Part shown: in pieces, positions 5,206 to 13,135 of the stretch
Position numbering within the stretch: the first letter of the stretch is position 1
Layout of the letters: the number at the start of each line of letters is the position of its first letter
From: an uncultured Oscillospiraceae bacterium
GTDB taxonomy: Bacteria > Bacillota > Clostridia > Oscillospirales > Ruminococcaceae
Assembly (NCBI GenBank): GCA_910588145.1
Contig: CAJUPO010000021.1
Span: 1-19,506, forward strand
Direction of reading: 5' to 3'
DNA length: 19,506 nucleotides
Notes under the pieces: generated by a model
What the model was told of the DNA's origin: nothing
What the model saw: only the letters and a program-made list of their open reading frames with translations
Databases searched by the model: none
Translations under genes and position numbers: made by a program

Positions 5206-6446
5206 TGACGTTTACAAAGTTATCGCCTAAACAAAAAAGTATATTCAAATGGTGTTATAACAGCGGTTACAAGGCGATTATATGCGATGGCGCAGTACGT
5301 TCCGGTAAAACTATTTGCATGATAACATCCTTTGTTTTATGGGCTATGAAGAATTTTACCGGAGCAACCTTTGGAATCTGCGGTAAAACTGTACGTTCTG
5401 CGGAGCGTAATATTATTACACCTTTACAGCAGATTGCTGACTTAACCCATTATTTCAAGATTACATATACACGTTCAGTCAATTTGTTAACAGTTGAAGG
5501 TGCCGGGCATAAAAACTTTTTCTATGTTTTCGGCGGCAAGGATGAGTCTTCATATACGCTAATACAGGGCATCACATTAAGCGGTGTCCTTTTTGATGAG
5601 GTTGCACTTATGCCCCGTTCATTCGTAGAACAGGCAATAACAAGAACGCTGTCAGTGGAACAGGCAAAGCTATGGTTTAACTGTAATCCTGATAACCAGT
5701 TTCATTGGTTTTATACAGAGTGGATTAGAAAGTCAGAGGAAAAGAATGCTTTGCATCTTCATTTCCTTATGTCTGACAATCCCATTCTTACAGAGGAGCA
5801 GCTTGATTTCGCAGAAAAGCAGTTTACCGGGGTGTTCCATGACAGATATATAAAAGGCTTGTGGGTATCGGCAGAGGGCGTAATATACGATATGTTCTCG
5901 GTGGAAAATTATGTTTTAAGCGAGATACCGGAAATTGAAAACGGCAATGCAAGATATGTTTCAGTCGATTACGGAACATTGAATCCAACAGCATTTTTAT
6001 TATGGGAAAAAGCCAAAGACGGCAGATGGATTTGTACAAATGAATATTATTATGACGGCAGGGCAAAGGGTGTTCAAAAAACAGATGAAGAATATGCGGA
6101 TGACCTGCTTGACTTTATAGGAAAGAAAAAGATTAGATTAGTGATTGTAGACCCGTCAGCGGCAAGCTTCATAGCGTGTCTAAAGCGCAGAAAGTTATGC
6201 GTTGGCAAAGCGGATAATGAAGTGCTGGAGGGAATACGGTATACTGGTTCGCTTTTGAGAAATAGAGAAATAGCGTTTATGGATTGCTGTAAAAATACAA
6301 TAGCAGAATTTACAGCATATGTATGGGATGAAAAAGCGGCAAAGCATGGAGAAGATAAGCCTATTAAGGAACATGACCATGCTATGGACGCAGTTAGATA
6401 TTTTTGCAATACAATACTGAATAAGAAAAACAGTTGGCTGTATTGA
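5205..6446 (+). CDS. Terminase large subunit (ATPase and nuclease)
   Basis: A 413-aa PBSX-type TerL. Walker A is GAVRSGKT at residues 29-36; Walker B is GVLFDEV at 127-133 with D131-E132. A coupling-type motif follows as WFNCNPDN. The C-terminal RNase-H-like nuclease shows VSVDYG (D255), VIVDPSAASF (D316) and EHDHAMDAVRY (D391, D395), giving the three acidic positions expected. The enzyme pumps DNA into the procapsid through the portal and cuts the concatemer. Length and motifs indicate an intact protein. It follows TerS with a start-stop overlap and precedes the portal by 14 bases. Confidence 0.95.
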   Translation: MTFTKLSPKQKSIFKWCYNSGYKAIICDGAVRSGKTICMITSFVLWAMKNFTGATFGICGKTVRSAERNIITPLQQIADLTHYFKITYTRSVNLLTVEGAGHKNFFYVFGGKDESSYTLIQGITLSGVLFDEVALMPRSFVEQAITRTLSVEQAKLWFNCNPDNQFHWFYTEWIRKSEEKNALHLHFLMSDNPILTEEQLDFAEKQFTGVFHDRYIKGLWVSAEGVIYDMFSVENYVLSEIPEIENGNARYVSVDYGTLNPTAFLLWEKAKDGRWICTNEYYYDGRAKGVQKTDEEYADDLLDFIGKKKIRLVIVDPSAASFIACLKRRKLCVGKADNEVLEGIRYTGSLLRNREIAFMDCCKNTIAEFTAYVWDEKAAKHGEDKPIKEHDHAMDAVRYFCNTILNKKNSWLY

Positions 6447-6460
6447 TAGGGGTGAATTAA

Positions 6461-7969
6461 ATGATAAAAGTCGAAGACATCAAAAGAATAGTTATAGAAG
6501 ACAAATGCTCCGATAAAAAGAAAACGGCTCGCAAGGGACAGGAGTACTATGACGGAGATCATGACATAAAAGACTACCGATTATTTTATTACACCGATGA
6601 CGGCATTTTAATTGAAGACAGATACAGGGCAAATTACAGAATCCCTCACCCATTTTTTGCAGAGTTGGTGGATCAGGCAGTTCAGTATATGCTTTCAGGC
6701 GGAGAATTTATAAAATCTGATTTCCCGGAACTTCAAAAAGAATTGGACAGCTATTTTAATTACAATGAAGAATTTACAGCGGAGCTGTCGGAAACCCTTA
6801 CTGGCTGTATGACAAAGGGCTTTGAATATATGTTTGCATATAAAAACGCAGAGGATAAGACAGCTTTTCAGTGTGCTGATTCCCTTGGTGTTATTGAAGT
6901 TAGGAAGAATGACACGGACAGCGATACAGAGTATATTATATACATTTACACTGACCGGATTGAAAAAGGTCAAAAAAAGATAAACCGCATACAGGTATGG
7001 GATAAAGAACAGGTATATTATTATGTACAAACTGATGACGGAGAAATCGAAAAAGATAAATCTGCAGAGTTAAATCCTAAGCCGCACACGCTTTATGCGC
7101 ATGGTAAAGATATATGCTATAAAGGCTTTGGATATATTCCGTTTTTCCGTTTGGACAATAACAAAAAGCAGATATCAGGACTAAAGGCTGTAAAAGAATT
7201 AATTGATGATTATGACCTTATGGCTTCAAGTCTTACAAATAATTTGGCTGATTTTGATACCCCTATTTATGCGGTAAAGGGATTTCAGGGAAATAACCTT
7301 GACGAATTACAGCAGAATTTAAAAACCAAAAAAATGATTGCAGTAGGTGAAAGCGGTGATATTGATGTAAAAACAGTTGATATACCGTATCAGGCAAGAC
7401 AGGCTAAGCTTGAACTTGACGAGAAAAACATATACCGTTTCGGAATGGGGCTAAACACATCCGGACTGAAAGATACAAACGCAACAACAAATATAGCGAT
7501 AAAAGCGGCTTATTCCTTGCTTGACCTAAAATGCTCAAAGCTTGAAATACGTTTAAAACAGTTTTTAAGAAGACTTATGAAGCCAGTGCTTAACGAAATA
7601 AATGAATGCAATAAAACAGATTATCAGTTAAACGATGTTTATTTTGAGTTTAAGCATGAGGTAATGAGCAATGCCCAGGAAAATGCACAAATAGAGTTGA
7701 TAAAAGCACAGGAGCAGTCAACAAGAACAAATACCCTGCTGAATCTTGCCGCACAGCTTGATAATGAAACGCTAATGCAGAATATATGCGATGTTCTTGA
7801 TATTGATTATGAGGAAATAAAAAGCAAGCTTCCTAATCCTAATGAAGCAGAAGAAGACCTTTTAAATGCAGAATATGCATTAGACAGCGCTGAAGTATCT
7901 GACGGTGAACTTGAAACACAGCAAACTGTCTTAAATATGCTTGATGATCTGCTTGAGGAGTTGAAATAA
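6461..7969 (+). CDS. Portal protein (SPP1 gp6-like)
   Basis: A 502-aa protein of the Phage_prot_Gp6 (PF05133) type. Typical parts are the RIVIEDKCS..GQEYYDGDHDI opening, the YRANYRIPHPFFAELVDQAV region, GFGYIPFFRLDNNKKQISGL, the DDYDLMASSLTNNL..DFDTPIYAVKG block and a long acidic, helical C-terminus. Twelve copies form the ring at the capsid vertex used for DNA entry and connector attachment. ATG 6461 follows AGGGGTG (6449-6455). Position between TerL and MuF is standard for SPP1-like head modules. No lesion is seen. Confidence 0.93.
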   Translation: MIKVEDIKRIVIEDKCSDKKKTARKGQEYYDGDHDIKDYRLFYYTDDGILIEDRYRANYRIPHPFFAELVDQAVQYMLSGGEFIKSDFPELQKELDSYFNYNEEFTAELSETLTGCMTKGFEYMFAYKNAEDKTAFQCADSLGVIEVRKNDTDSDTEYIIYIYTDRIEKGQKKINRIQVWDKEQVYYYVQTDDGEIEKDKSAELNPKPHTLYAHGKDICYKGFGYIPFFRLDNNKKQISGLKAVKELIDDYDLMASSLTNNLADFDTPIYAVKGFQGNNLDELQQNLKTKKMIAVGESGDIDVKTVDIPYQARQAKLELDEKNIYRFGMGLNTSGLKDTNATTNIAIKAAYSLLDLKCSKLEIRLKQFLRRLMKPVLNEINECNKTDYQLNDVYFEFKHEVMSNAQENAQIELIKAQEQSTRTNTLLNLAAQLDNETLMQNICDVLDIDYEEIKSKLPNPNEAEEDLLNAEYALDSAEVSDGELETQQTVLNMLDDLLEELK

Positions 7970-8482
7970 ATGTCATATGCAAACAAATATTATGATCCTG
8001 TAAAAGCTCATGAATATTACGAGAAACACAAAAAGCTCAAAGGCAGACGGTCAACAAAGGGAATGACCGATTCTCAGAAAGCAATGGCTGTCTATGTTAA
8101 GGATAAGCTGAATACAGAAAAGAAACAGAAAATCCAGGATGTAAGCGATTCAGCTAAAAATTCCATGGAAAGCGTAACATCAAAGGCTAAGCAGACAAGA
8201 GAAGCGTTTTCCCGCGCGTGCAGCGGAAGAATAGCCATGCTTAGGAAACAATTGAAAAGTATGTCATCTGACGAGCGGGCATTTGCAAAGCAGAAGATTG
8301 AAAAACAAATTTTAAATATAAGGGCAGAGTTTTCAAAGAAAAAGGCTGATGTTACAAGCAAAGCCAAAAATATCAGGACAGAAATAAATGCCGGGGCTAA
8401 AATAGAAAAATCAAAAATACGAAATGAATATAACAATAAGTATACCGAAGCACTTCAAGACATAAGGAAAAATGTGAAATGA
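7970..8482 (+). CDS. Lys-rich coiled-coil head-module protein
   Basis: A 170-aa, very basic and almost wholly helical protein. It begins MSYANKYYDPVKAHEYYEKH, then KLKGRRSTKGMTDSQKAMAV, and continues as a long Lys/Glu/Ala coiled-coil-like region (residues ~45-170). The Y-Y-D-P-x-K-A-H-E-Y-Y..H..L-K-G-R-x-S-T-K-G opening is common to small proteins encoded between portal and MuF genes in Clostridia phages. Its start abuts the portal stop and its end overlaps the MuF ATG by four bases. An internal head or assembly role is likely from position, but no function is established. It is not an obvious homologue of the usual acidic scaffolding protein. Confidence 0.72.
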   Translation: MSYANKYYDPVKAHEYYEKHKKLKGRRSTKGMTDSQKAMAVYVKDKLNTEKKQKIQDVSDSAKNSMESVTSKAKQTREAFSRACSGRIAMLRKQLKSMSSDERAFAKQKIEKQILNIRAEFSKKKADVTSKAKNIRTEINAGAKIEKSKIRNEYNNKYTEALQDIRKNVK

Positions 8483-9780
8483 ATAAACGTCAGAAGGAAG
8501 TTATAAAGTATACTCTTGAACAGGAAAAGAAAATAATATCCGAACTGAAAGATGTATACAAAAAGGCTCTTGAAGATATAGGTGAGAAAATCAAAATTCT
8601 GATGTCGGATGAAATGACACAGTCAAAAATCTATCAGATAGAATTTCAAAATGCATTACAGGGACAGATATCTGCCATACTGGAAAACATGAACAGTAAT
8701 CAGTATGAAAGAGTATACGATTATCTGAAAGGGTGTTATGAGGACGGTTTTATCGGTACAATCTATGATTTGCAGGGTCAGGGATTGCCGCTTATACTGC
8801 CCTTGAATCAGGAGGAAATTGTTGAAGCACTCTTGATTGAAAGTAAAATTTCTGAGGGACTTTATACAAAAATGGGAAACAATGTTGAAGTACTTAAAAA
8901 GAATATTTCTTTTGAGATTGCAAGAGGTATTTCCACGTCATCCCCATACTCACAAATAGCCAGGAATTTAAGAAGCAGCGCCAATATGACGTTAAATCAG
9001 TCAATGAGGATAGTAAGAACGGAGGGGAACAGGATACATAATAAATCTGCTCTTGACGCGTGCCGCAGGGCGAAAGAAGCCGGGGCAGACGTCTTAAAGA
9101 TGTGGGACGCAACTCTTGACGGATTGACACGCCCCCGCCACAGGCAACTGGACGGGCAGATTAGGGAAGTAACAGAGGACTTTGAAGTTGACGGTCTTAC
9201 AGTATCAGCGCCTTTGCATTTCGGCATAGCTGCTGAAGACTGTAATTGCAGATGTCATTTGCTTACCAAAGCAAGGTGGGAGATGAACGAGTCCTTTACA
9301 AAATGGAATAACGAAACTTCCGAACTTATGTATTTTGATAACGTAAAGGATTATCAGGACTTCAAAAAGAACTATTGGAATCATGTTGACAATTCGGGTA
9401 AAAGTGGTATAATAAGCATTAAGGATTCAGTATCCGAAAAACAACGCTATGGAAGAAATAAAGATACTTTAGTTAATAAAGCCTATATTGACAGCGGAGA
9501 ATACCGCAGAAAATTTGATAATGCAACGGAAAATCCGGCAGTTAATAAAACTTTATACGATTGTGCTAAAAAAGCTTTAAAACACAGAGGCGGAACGATT
9601 TTTGAAGATATGTATTGGATTGATAGAGAAACCGGCAATGTTATTCTTTCTGTTACTGACAGCACTGACGAACGTGCAATTGTGTATACTGACAGAATTA
9701 GAAGAACAATAAAGAATAAAAAGAATTTTATTACAATTCATACACACCGAGTAGTATGCCGCCGAGTTCTTCGGATTTAA
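8479..9780 (+). CDS. MuF-type minor head protein, frameshifted near C-terminus
   Basis: A 433-aa protein with an N-terminal helical part (residues ~1-160) and a MuF domain (PF04233) at ~165-262: RIVRTEGNRIHNKSALDACR, KMWDATLDGLTRPRHRQLDG, and a Cys/His end D-C-N-C-R-C-H (C255, C257, C259). MuF proteins such as SPP1 gp7 sit near the portal and help DNA ejection. After ~residue 300 comes an extra domain (SGEYRRKFDNATENPAVNKT, TIFEDMYWIDRETGNVILSV, NFITIHTH) that ends abnormally as RVVCRRVLRI. The expected continuation PSSMPPSSSD lies in the next frame; loss of one C in a CCC run at ~9747 explains this. Extra domains of temperate-phage MuF proteins can be toxins, so this may have been an effector. 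Confidence 0.85.
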   Translation: MNKRQKEVIKYTLEQEKKIISELKDVYKKALEDIGEKIKILMSDEMTQSKIYQIEFQNALQGQISAILENMNSNQYERVYDYLKGCYEDGFIGTIYDLQGQGLPLILPLNQEEIVEALLIESKISEGLYTKMGNNVEVLKKNISFEIARGISTSSPYSQIARNLRSSANMTLNQSMRIVRTEGNRIHNKSALDACRRAKEAGADVLKMWDATLDGLTRPRHRQLDGQIREVTEDFEVDGLTVSAPLHFGIAAEDCNCRCHLLTKARWEMNESFTKWNNETSELMYFDNVKDYQDFKKNYWNHVDNSGKSGIISIKDSVSEKQRYGRNKDTLVNKAYIDSGEYRRKFDNATENPAVNKTLYDCAKKALKHRGGTIFEDMYWIDRETGNVILSVTDSTDERAIVYTDRIRRTIKNKKNFITIHTHRVVCRRVLRI

Positions 9781-10004
9781 ATTCATGTTGTAAAAATAAT
9801 TATAGTATGGGATTTGTGGCGTGTCATAATGGTAAAGTATTTGGTTATACAGCAAAAGAAATTGTAAATGACAGATTGTATAATATGTATATTCAGAAAT
9901 ATATTAATAACGGTGTAGATGAGTACAATGCGCAATTAGGGGCACTTAATAAATTATCTGAATTGTTTGATATTAAAGTTTGGGAGGTAGAATACAATGA
10001 ATAA
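9747..10004 (+). pseudogene. Detached C-terminal part of the MuF JAB-like domain
   Basis: The frame from 9747 reads PSSMPPSSSDLNSCCKNNYS, then MGFVACHNGKVFGYTAKE and a C-terminal helix (YNAQLGALNKLSELFDIKVW). It joins naturally to IHTH at the end of the preceding ORF, giving H-T-H-P-S-S-M-P-P-S-S-S-D, which resembles the metal-binding H-x-H-P...P-S-x-x-D motif of JAB/JAMM (RadC-like) domains, with one residue fewer in the spacer than RadC. Split by a one-base deletion, it has no good start of its own (an ATG at 9756 lacks a ribosome site). Either a dead domain or a sequencing error in a CCC run. Confidence 0.65.
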
Positions 10005-10137
10005 GAAAAAATATTATATAGATGACAATGTAAAAATACCTAAAGAAATTCAAAATTTGGCTCCTAAAGAATTGAATGAAGAGATAAAAAAAATGGAAAA
10101 ACAATTGCAAGAAAGAAAAAAGCAGAATACTTTGTAA
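9997..10137 (+). CDS. 46-aa charged helical protein after MuF
   Basis: ATG 9997 follows GGGAGGT (9982-9988) and overlaps the end of the MuF C-terminal frame by eight bases. The product starts MNKKKYYIDDNVKIPKEIQN and continues as a Lys/Glu helix (LAPKELNEEIKKMEKQLQER). A strong terminator begins 37 bases after its stop, so the portal-MuF operon ends here. No function is known. A tiny gene coupled to a MuF protein with an extra C-terminal domain is in the right place for a partner or immunity protein, but nothing in the sequence proves it. Confidence 0.65.
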   Translation: MNKKKYYIDDNVKIPKEIQNLAPKELNEEIKKMEKQLQERKKQNTL

Positions 10138-10174
10138 ACTCTATTTGGGGAAAGGGCACACAAAAATACTTATT

Positions 10175-10204
10175 AAAACCGCTTTGAGAAATCAAGGCGG
10201 TTTT
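10175..10204 (+). terminator. Strong terminator ending the portal-MuF operon
   Basis: AAAACCGCTTTGA (10175-10187), loop GAAA, TCAAGGCGGTTTT (10192-10204) form a 13-bp stem with one G-T pair. With flanking A and T tracts it could work in both directions. Confidence 0.85.
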
Positions 10205-10385
10205 GTTATATCAAAAAAACTGCTTGAAAACCCAATTTTGGTTTTTCAGATAATATAACAATAAATATTTTATTAAAATAAAACATAAGACAGCATTTAT
10301 TTAAGGTACATTGATAAAAAAGCCGAAATTTAATCATATAATAGCTGAAAGTAATATGTTGTGATTAAAAATATGCATATTTATT
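10205..10385. other. AT-rich intergenic leader between two terminators
   Basis: No convincing gene is seen between the 46-aa gene and the Rha-capsid fusion. The stretch is very AT-rich. It holds a weak hairpin (AAAACC/GGTTTT around 10227-10245) and a TATAAT at about 10339, whose best TTGATA (10312-10317) is about 20 bases upstream, too far for a confident promoter. A transcript starting here would pass through the 10386-10410 hairpin before reaching the next gene. Confidence 0.4.
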
Positions 10386-10410
10386 AGCATCTCAATTGAG
10401 GTGCTTTTTT
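10386..10410 (+). terminator. Hairpin with T6 tract upstream of the Rha-capsid ORF
   Basis: AGCATCTC (10386-10393), AATT loop, GAGGTGCT (10398-10405; one G-T pair), followed by further T residues to 10410. It ends 40 bases before the ATG at 10451. It is either the terminator of a lost gene or an attenuator-like element in the leader of the fusion gene. Confidence 0.75.
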
Positions 10411-10450
10411 AATACCCCAAAATAATAAAACAGTGGAAGGAATTGATTTT

Positions 10451-12031
10451 ATGTTAGTAAAAATTACAGGAAAGAAAAACGAGGAATTGTTGACAACAAC
10501 AAGCCGAAAAGTTGCGGAGGTTTTTGGAAAGCGACATGACCACGTTCTTCGTGATATAGAAAACCTTGGCTGCCCTGATAATTTCAGAAAACTCAATTTT
10601 GGGGTTTCAGAATACAAGGTTAAGGGTAACAATAAAACCTATCATGAATATAACATGACCCGTGATGGATTTACATTGCTTGTTATGGGTTATACAGGTG
10701 AAAAAGCAATGCAGTTTAAGGAAATGTATATAAATGCCTTTAATGAAATGGAAAAGGAACTTAAACGGATTTACGATGAAAGACGTCAATGGGAAATTGA
10801 ACGTGCTAAGGGTGTGCTTGTGCGTCATATTCTGACTGACACAATAAAAATGAAAATTGCTGAAAGTCCCCATAAGAAATTTATGTATCCCAATTACACA
10901 AAACTGATATATAAAACGCTTTTTGGCAAGCCTTTGAAAGAACTGTTAAAAGAATACAAAGTTAAGTCAAGGGAAACAATCAGAGACTATTTGACATCTG
11001 AACAATTAAAAGATGTTGAAAGTATGGAAATGCTTGTTTCATCGCTTATAAACTGCGGCTGGAGTTATGAACAAATAAAAGATTTTATTGATGAAATAGC
11101 GGCGTCTGGAATAGTCCAGCATGATGCAGCAATAATGGACCTTATCGGCTCAAAGGGAAATGTTGCAACGATTCCGATATATAAGCCCCTGAATGTATTT
11201 GATGAGGACATGGCTGCGCTGAATAATGACGGTGAAACAGACAACACTCCTGTTGAAATTGCAGGGGATAAACAAACTTGTATGCTAATACAGAGAATGA
11301 AAGCATTTAAGGCAAAAGACTTCACAAAGGAACTGACAGGAGCAGATCCGCTCGGTCTGATCAAGAACAAGATAGCAAATTACTATACGCAGGTATGGGA
11401 AGCAGAGTTAATGAATATAGCGGATGCGGTTCTTGGCGTTAGCGAATTGTCAGACCATATAACAGATTTATCGGTAACTTCCGGTACTGTCGGAGATACA
11501 AATATTATTAATGAAACTACTATAATTGACGCGGAGCAGACAGCTCTCGGTGACATGGCAGGCGGTCTAGGACTTGTAATAATGCACTCTAAGATATTTG
11601 CAAGATACAAGAAGCTCGGACTTGTCGATTACGGCAAATATACAGTCGGAAATATAATCAGACAGGATATTGAACTTCCGACAATTAACGGCAAGATACC
11701 GATTGTAACAGATTATTATACTGTTGATACGTCTGTGACAGGATTTCCGGTATTCAAGACATATCTTTTCGGAGAGGGCGCTTTTCTTACAGCGGAAAAG
11801 AAAAATTATGAGAATCAGTATACAACGAATTATGATCCTGAAACTTCGGCAGGTATTGATAAATTCTATACCAAACAAGGCAAGGTACTTCATCCGAACG
11901 GACTTTCACTTTTAACTGATAATATCTTAAAGGAATCTCCGACAAAGGACGAACTAAAAAATTCTGCAAACTGGTCTCTTAAGTTTAATACTAAAAATGT
12001 GAAAATGGGACTTATCAAAACTAACGGCTAA
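10451..12031 (+). CDS. Fusion of Rha-family regulator and phage major capsid protein
   Basis: One uninterrupted 526-aa frame from ATG 10451 (GGAAGGA at 10435-10441). Residues ~10-100 are the Rha domain (PF09669): TTSRKVAEVFGKRHDHVLRD, RKLNFGVSEYKVKGNNKTYH, YNMTRDGFTLLVMGYTGEKA. Residues ~115-213 form a Rha/antirepressor-type C-terminal domain (SPHKKFMYPNYTKLIYKTLFG, ending in GWSYEQIKDFID). From about residue 215 (nt ~11090-11100) it becomes a major capsid protein: ASGIVQHDAAIMDLI, then TIPIYKPLN, LTGADPLGLIKNKIANYYTQ, HSKIFARYKKLGLVDYGKYT, PIVTDYYTVD. Roughly the first 25-35 capsid residues and the whole scaffold gene expected before it are missing, so an in-frame deletion is likely. Stable capsid assembly from this product is doubtful. 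A GTG at 10433 is a less likely start. Confidence 0.85.
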   Translation: MLVKITGKKNEELLTTTSRKVAEVFGKRHDHVLRDIENLGCPDNFRKLNFGVSEYKVKGNNKTYHEYNMTRDGFTLLVMGYTGEKAMQFKEMYINAFNEMEKELKRIYDERRQWEIERAKGVLVRHILTDTIKMKIAESPHKKFMYPNYTKLIYKTLFGKPLKELLKEYKVKSRETIRDYLTSEQLKDVESMEMLVSSLINCGWSYEQIKDFIDEIAASGIVQHDAAIMDLIGSKGNVATIPIYKPLNVFDEDMAALNNDGETDNTPVEIAGDKQTCMLIQRMKAFKAKDFTKELTGADPLGLIKNKIANYYTQVWEAELMNIADAVLGVSELSDHITDLSVTSGTVGDTNIINETTIIDAEQTALGDMAGGLGLVIMHSKIFARYKKLGLVDYGKYTVGNIIRQDIELPTINGKIPIVTDYYTVDTSVTGFPVFKTYLFGEGAFLTAEKKNYENQYTTNYDPETSAGIDKFYTKQGKVLHPNGLSLLTDNILKESPTKDELKNSANWSLKFNTKNVKMGLIKTNG

Positions 12032-12048
12032 GAAAGGAATGCAAAGAC

Positions 12049-12261
12049 ATGAACAGATATATAATTGTTGATGGTCTGCCTTATCTGTATGCTGACGGAA
12101 AAGCGTATGCTGTAAGATGGGATAATAAAGGTTTTACAGTGGGGGACGAGGTCAAACTGACCTCTGCTCCCGATATAATTTATTCTGAATTATCGGTAAA
12201 GGCAAAATGCGCTGGAAAACTGAACAGTATAGCCGCGCAAAAGAAGCAGGCAAAGGAATAA
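12049..12261 (+). CDS. Small conserved protein after the capsid gene
   Basis: A 70-aa protein starting MNRYIIVDGLPYLYADGKAY and ending in a Lys-rich tail. Short proteins with this I-V-x-G-L-P-Y-L-Y-x-D-G-K-x-Y-A-V opening are found directly after the capsid gene in related phages. The predicted fold is small beta-strands, which could suit a capsid accessory or decoration protein, but this is inference from position. AAGGAATGC (12033-12041) precedes the ATG. It is 17 bases from the capsid stop and 9 from the next gene. Confidence 0.72.
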   Translation: MNRYIIVDGLPYLYADGKAYAVRWDNKGFTVGDEVKLTSAPDIIYSELSVKAKCAGKLNSIAAQKKQAKE

Positions 12262-12270
12262 GGCTGTGTT

Positions 12271-12795
12271 ATGATAATTACGGTTGATAAATTCAAGGAA
12301 TTTGCGGACGTAAAAGAACCTGATGAAATAATTGAATCGAAATTAACTGCGCTTGAATCATTGATACGCAAATATACAAATAATAATTTTCAGGTGCGGT
12401 CAATACGTTCACAATCTGTAATACTTGACGGTAAAATACTAAACCCTCCGGCATTTCTGAAAACGGGGGATACAATTCATATTACTGAAAGTATGCTGAA
12501 TAACGGAGTGTATGAAGTTGTATCCATTGATGATAACGGTATGAGCGTTTCAAAGGATTTGCTTGACTGCCGCAGAAATCTCGTAACTAAGGTCGAATAT
12601 CCGCCGGATGTTGTAATGGGGGCAGTGAATATGCTGAAATGGGATTTACAGAACCGTGATAAAACTGGTATTCAGTCTGAAACCATTTCAAGGCATTCGG
12701 TAACATATTTCAGCGTTGACGGTGATAAAACAGTAATGGGTTATCCAAAAATGCTGTTAGGATTTCTAATGCCGTATATGAAAGCGAGGTTTTGA
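12271..12795 (+). CDS. Head-tail connector protein (adaptor-like)
   Basis: A 174-aa protein. The N-terminal ~40 residues are helical (TVDKFKEFADVKEPDEIIES, then LTALESLIRKYTNNNFQ), as in the gp6/gp15-type adaptors that dock under the portal. The centre is a beta-rich insertion (DTIHITESMLNNGVYEVVSI) and the end is helical again (VVMGAVNMLKWDLQN). Position directly after the capsid region and before the head-closure gene supports an adaptor role, extending the portal channel and joining the tail. Identification is by pattern and place; sequence in this family is weakly conserved. Confidence 0.72.
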   Translation: MIITVDKFKEFADVKEPDEIIESKLTALESLIRKYTNNNFQVRSIRSQSVILDGKILNPPAFLKTGDTIHITESMLNNGVYEVVSIDDNGMSVSKDLLDCRRNLVTKVEYPPDVVMGAVNMLKWDLQNRDKTGIQSETISRHSVTYFSVDGDKTVMGYPKMLLGFLMPYMKARF

Positions 12796-12796
12796 C

Positions 12797-13135
12797 GTGA
12801 AAGGCATTGGCGGTAATATAGAAGGAGTATTTCAAGTATATGAATCCCGTACAAACGAAATAGGCGAAGCGGTAAAGATGTGGGAAACGATTCAATCGGT
12901 CAGGGGATTTCTTGATATGTCCGGAGGCGATTCAGGCTATAAAGCATATGATTCTAAGATACAGGAATCAACCCATGTGTTTATATGTGATTATGTAAGC
13001 CTTGACAAGCGTATTACAGCGGAAAAAAGCCGTATGCTAATAAACGGAAAAGTATACGATATAATGCTGATAGATAATCCAATGGAATTAAATGAACAGC
13101 TTGAAATATATCTTAAATTTACAGGAGGGCAGTAA
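12797..13135 (+). CDS. Head closure / head-tail joining protein
   Basis: A 112-aa mostly beta protein from GTG 12797 (GAGGT at 12786-12790), ending in MLINGKVYDIMLIDNPMEL and YLKFTGGQ. The R-x-x-I-N-G-K-x-Y-D-I..I-D-x-P-x-x-x-N-x-x-L-E-(I/V) pattern is that of the Phage_H_T_join family (PF05521, SPP1 gp16-like), which plugs the filled head and receives the tail. It begins one base after the previous stop, and its stop overlaps the next ATG. Looks intact. Confidence 0.82.
   Translation: MKGIGGNIEGVFQVYESRTNEIGEAVKMWETIQSVRGFLDMSGGDSGYKAYDSKIQESTHVFICDYVSLDKRITAEKSRMLINGKVYDIMLIDNPMELNEQLEIYLKFTGGQ

Noticed and set aside
10312..10344. Promoter TTGATA...TATAAT before the Rha-capsid gene
   Set aside because: The spacer is about 20 bases, outside the usual range, so it was only mentioned and not called as a promoter.
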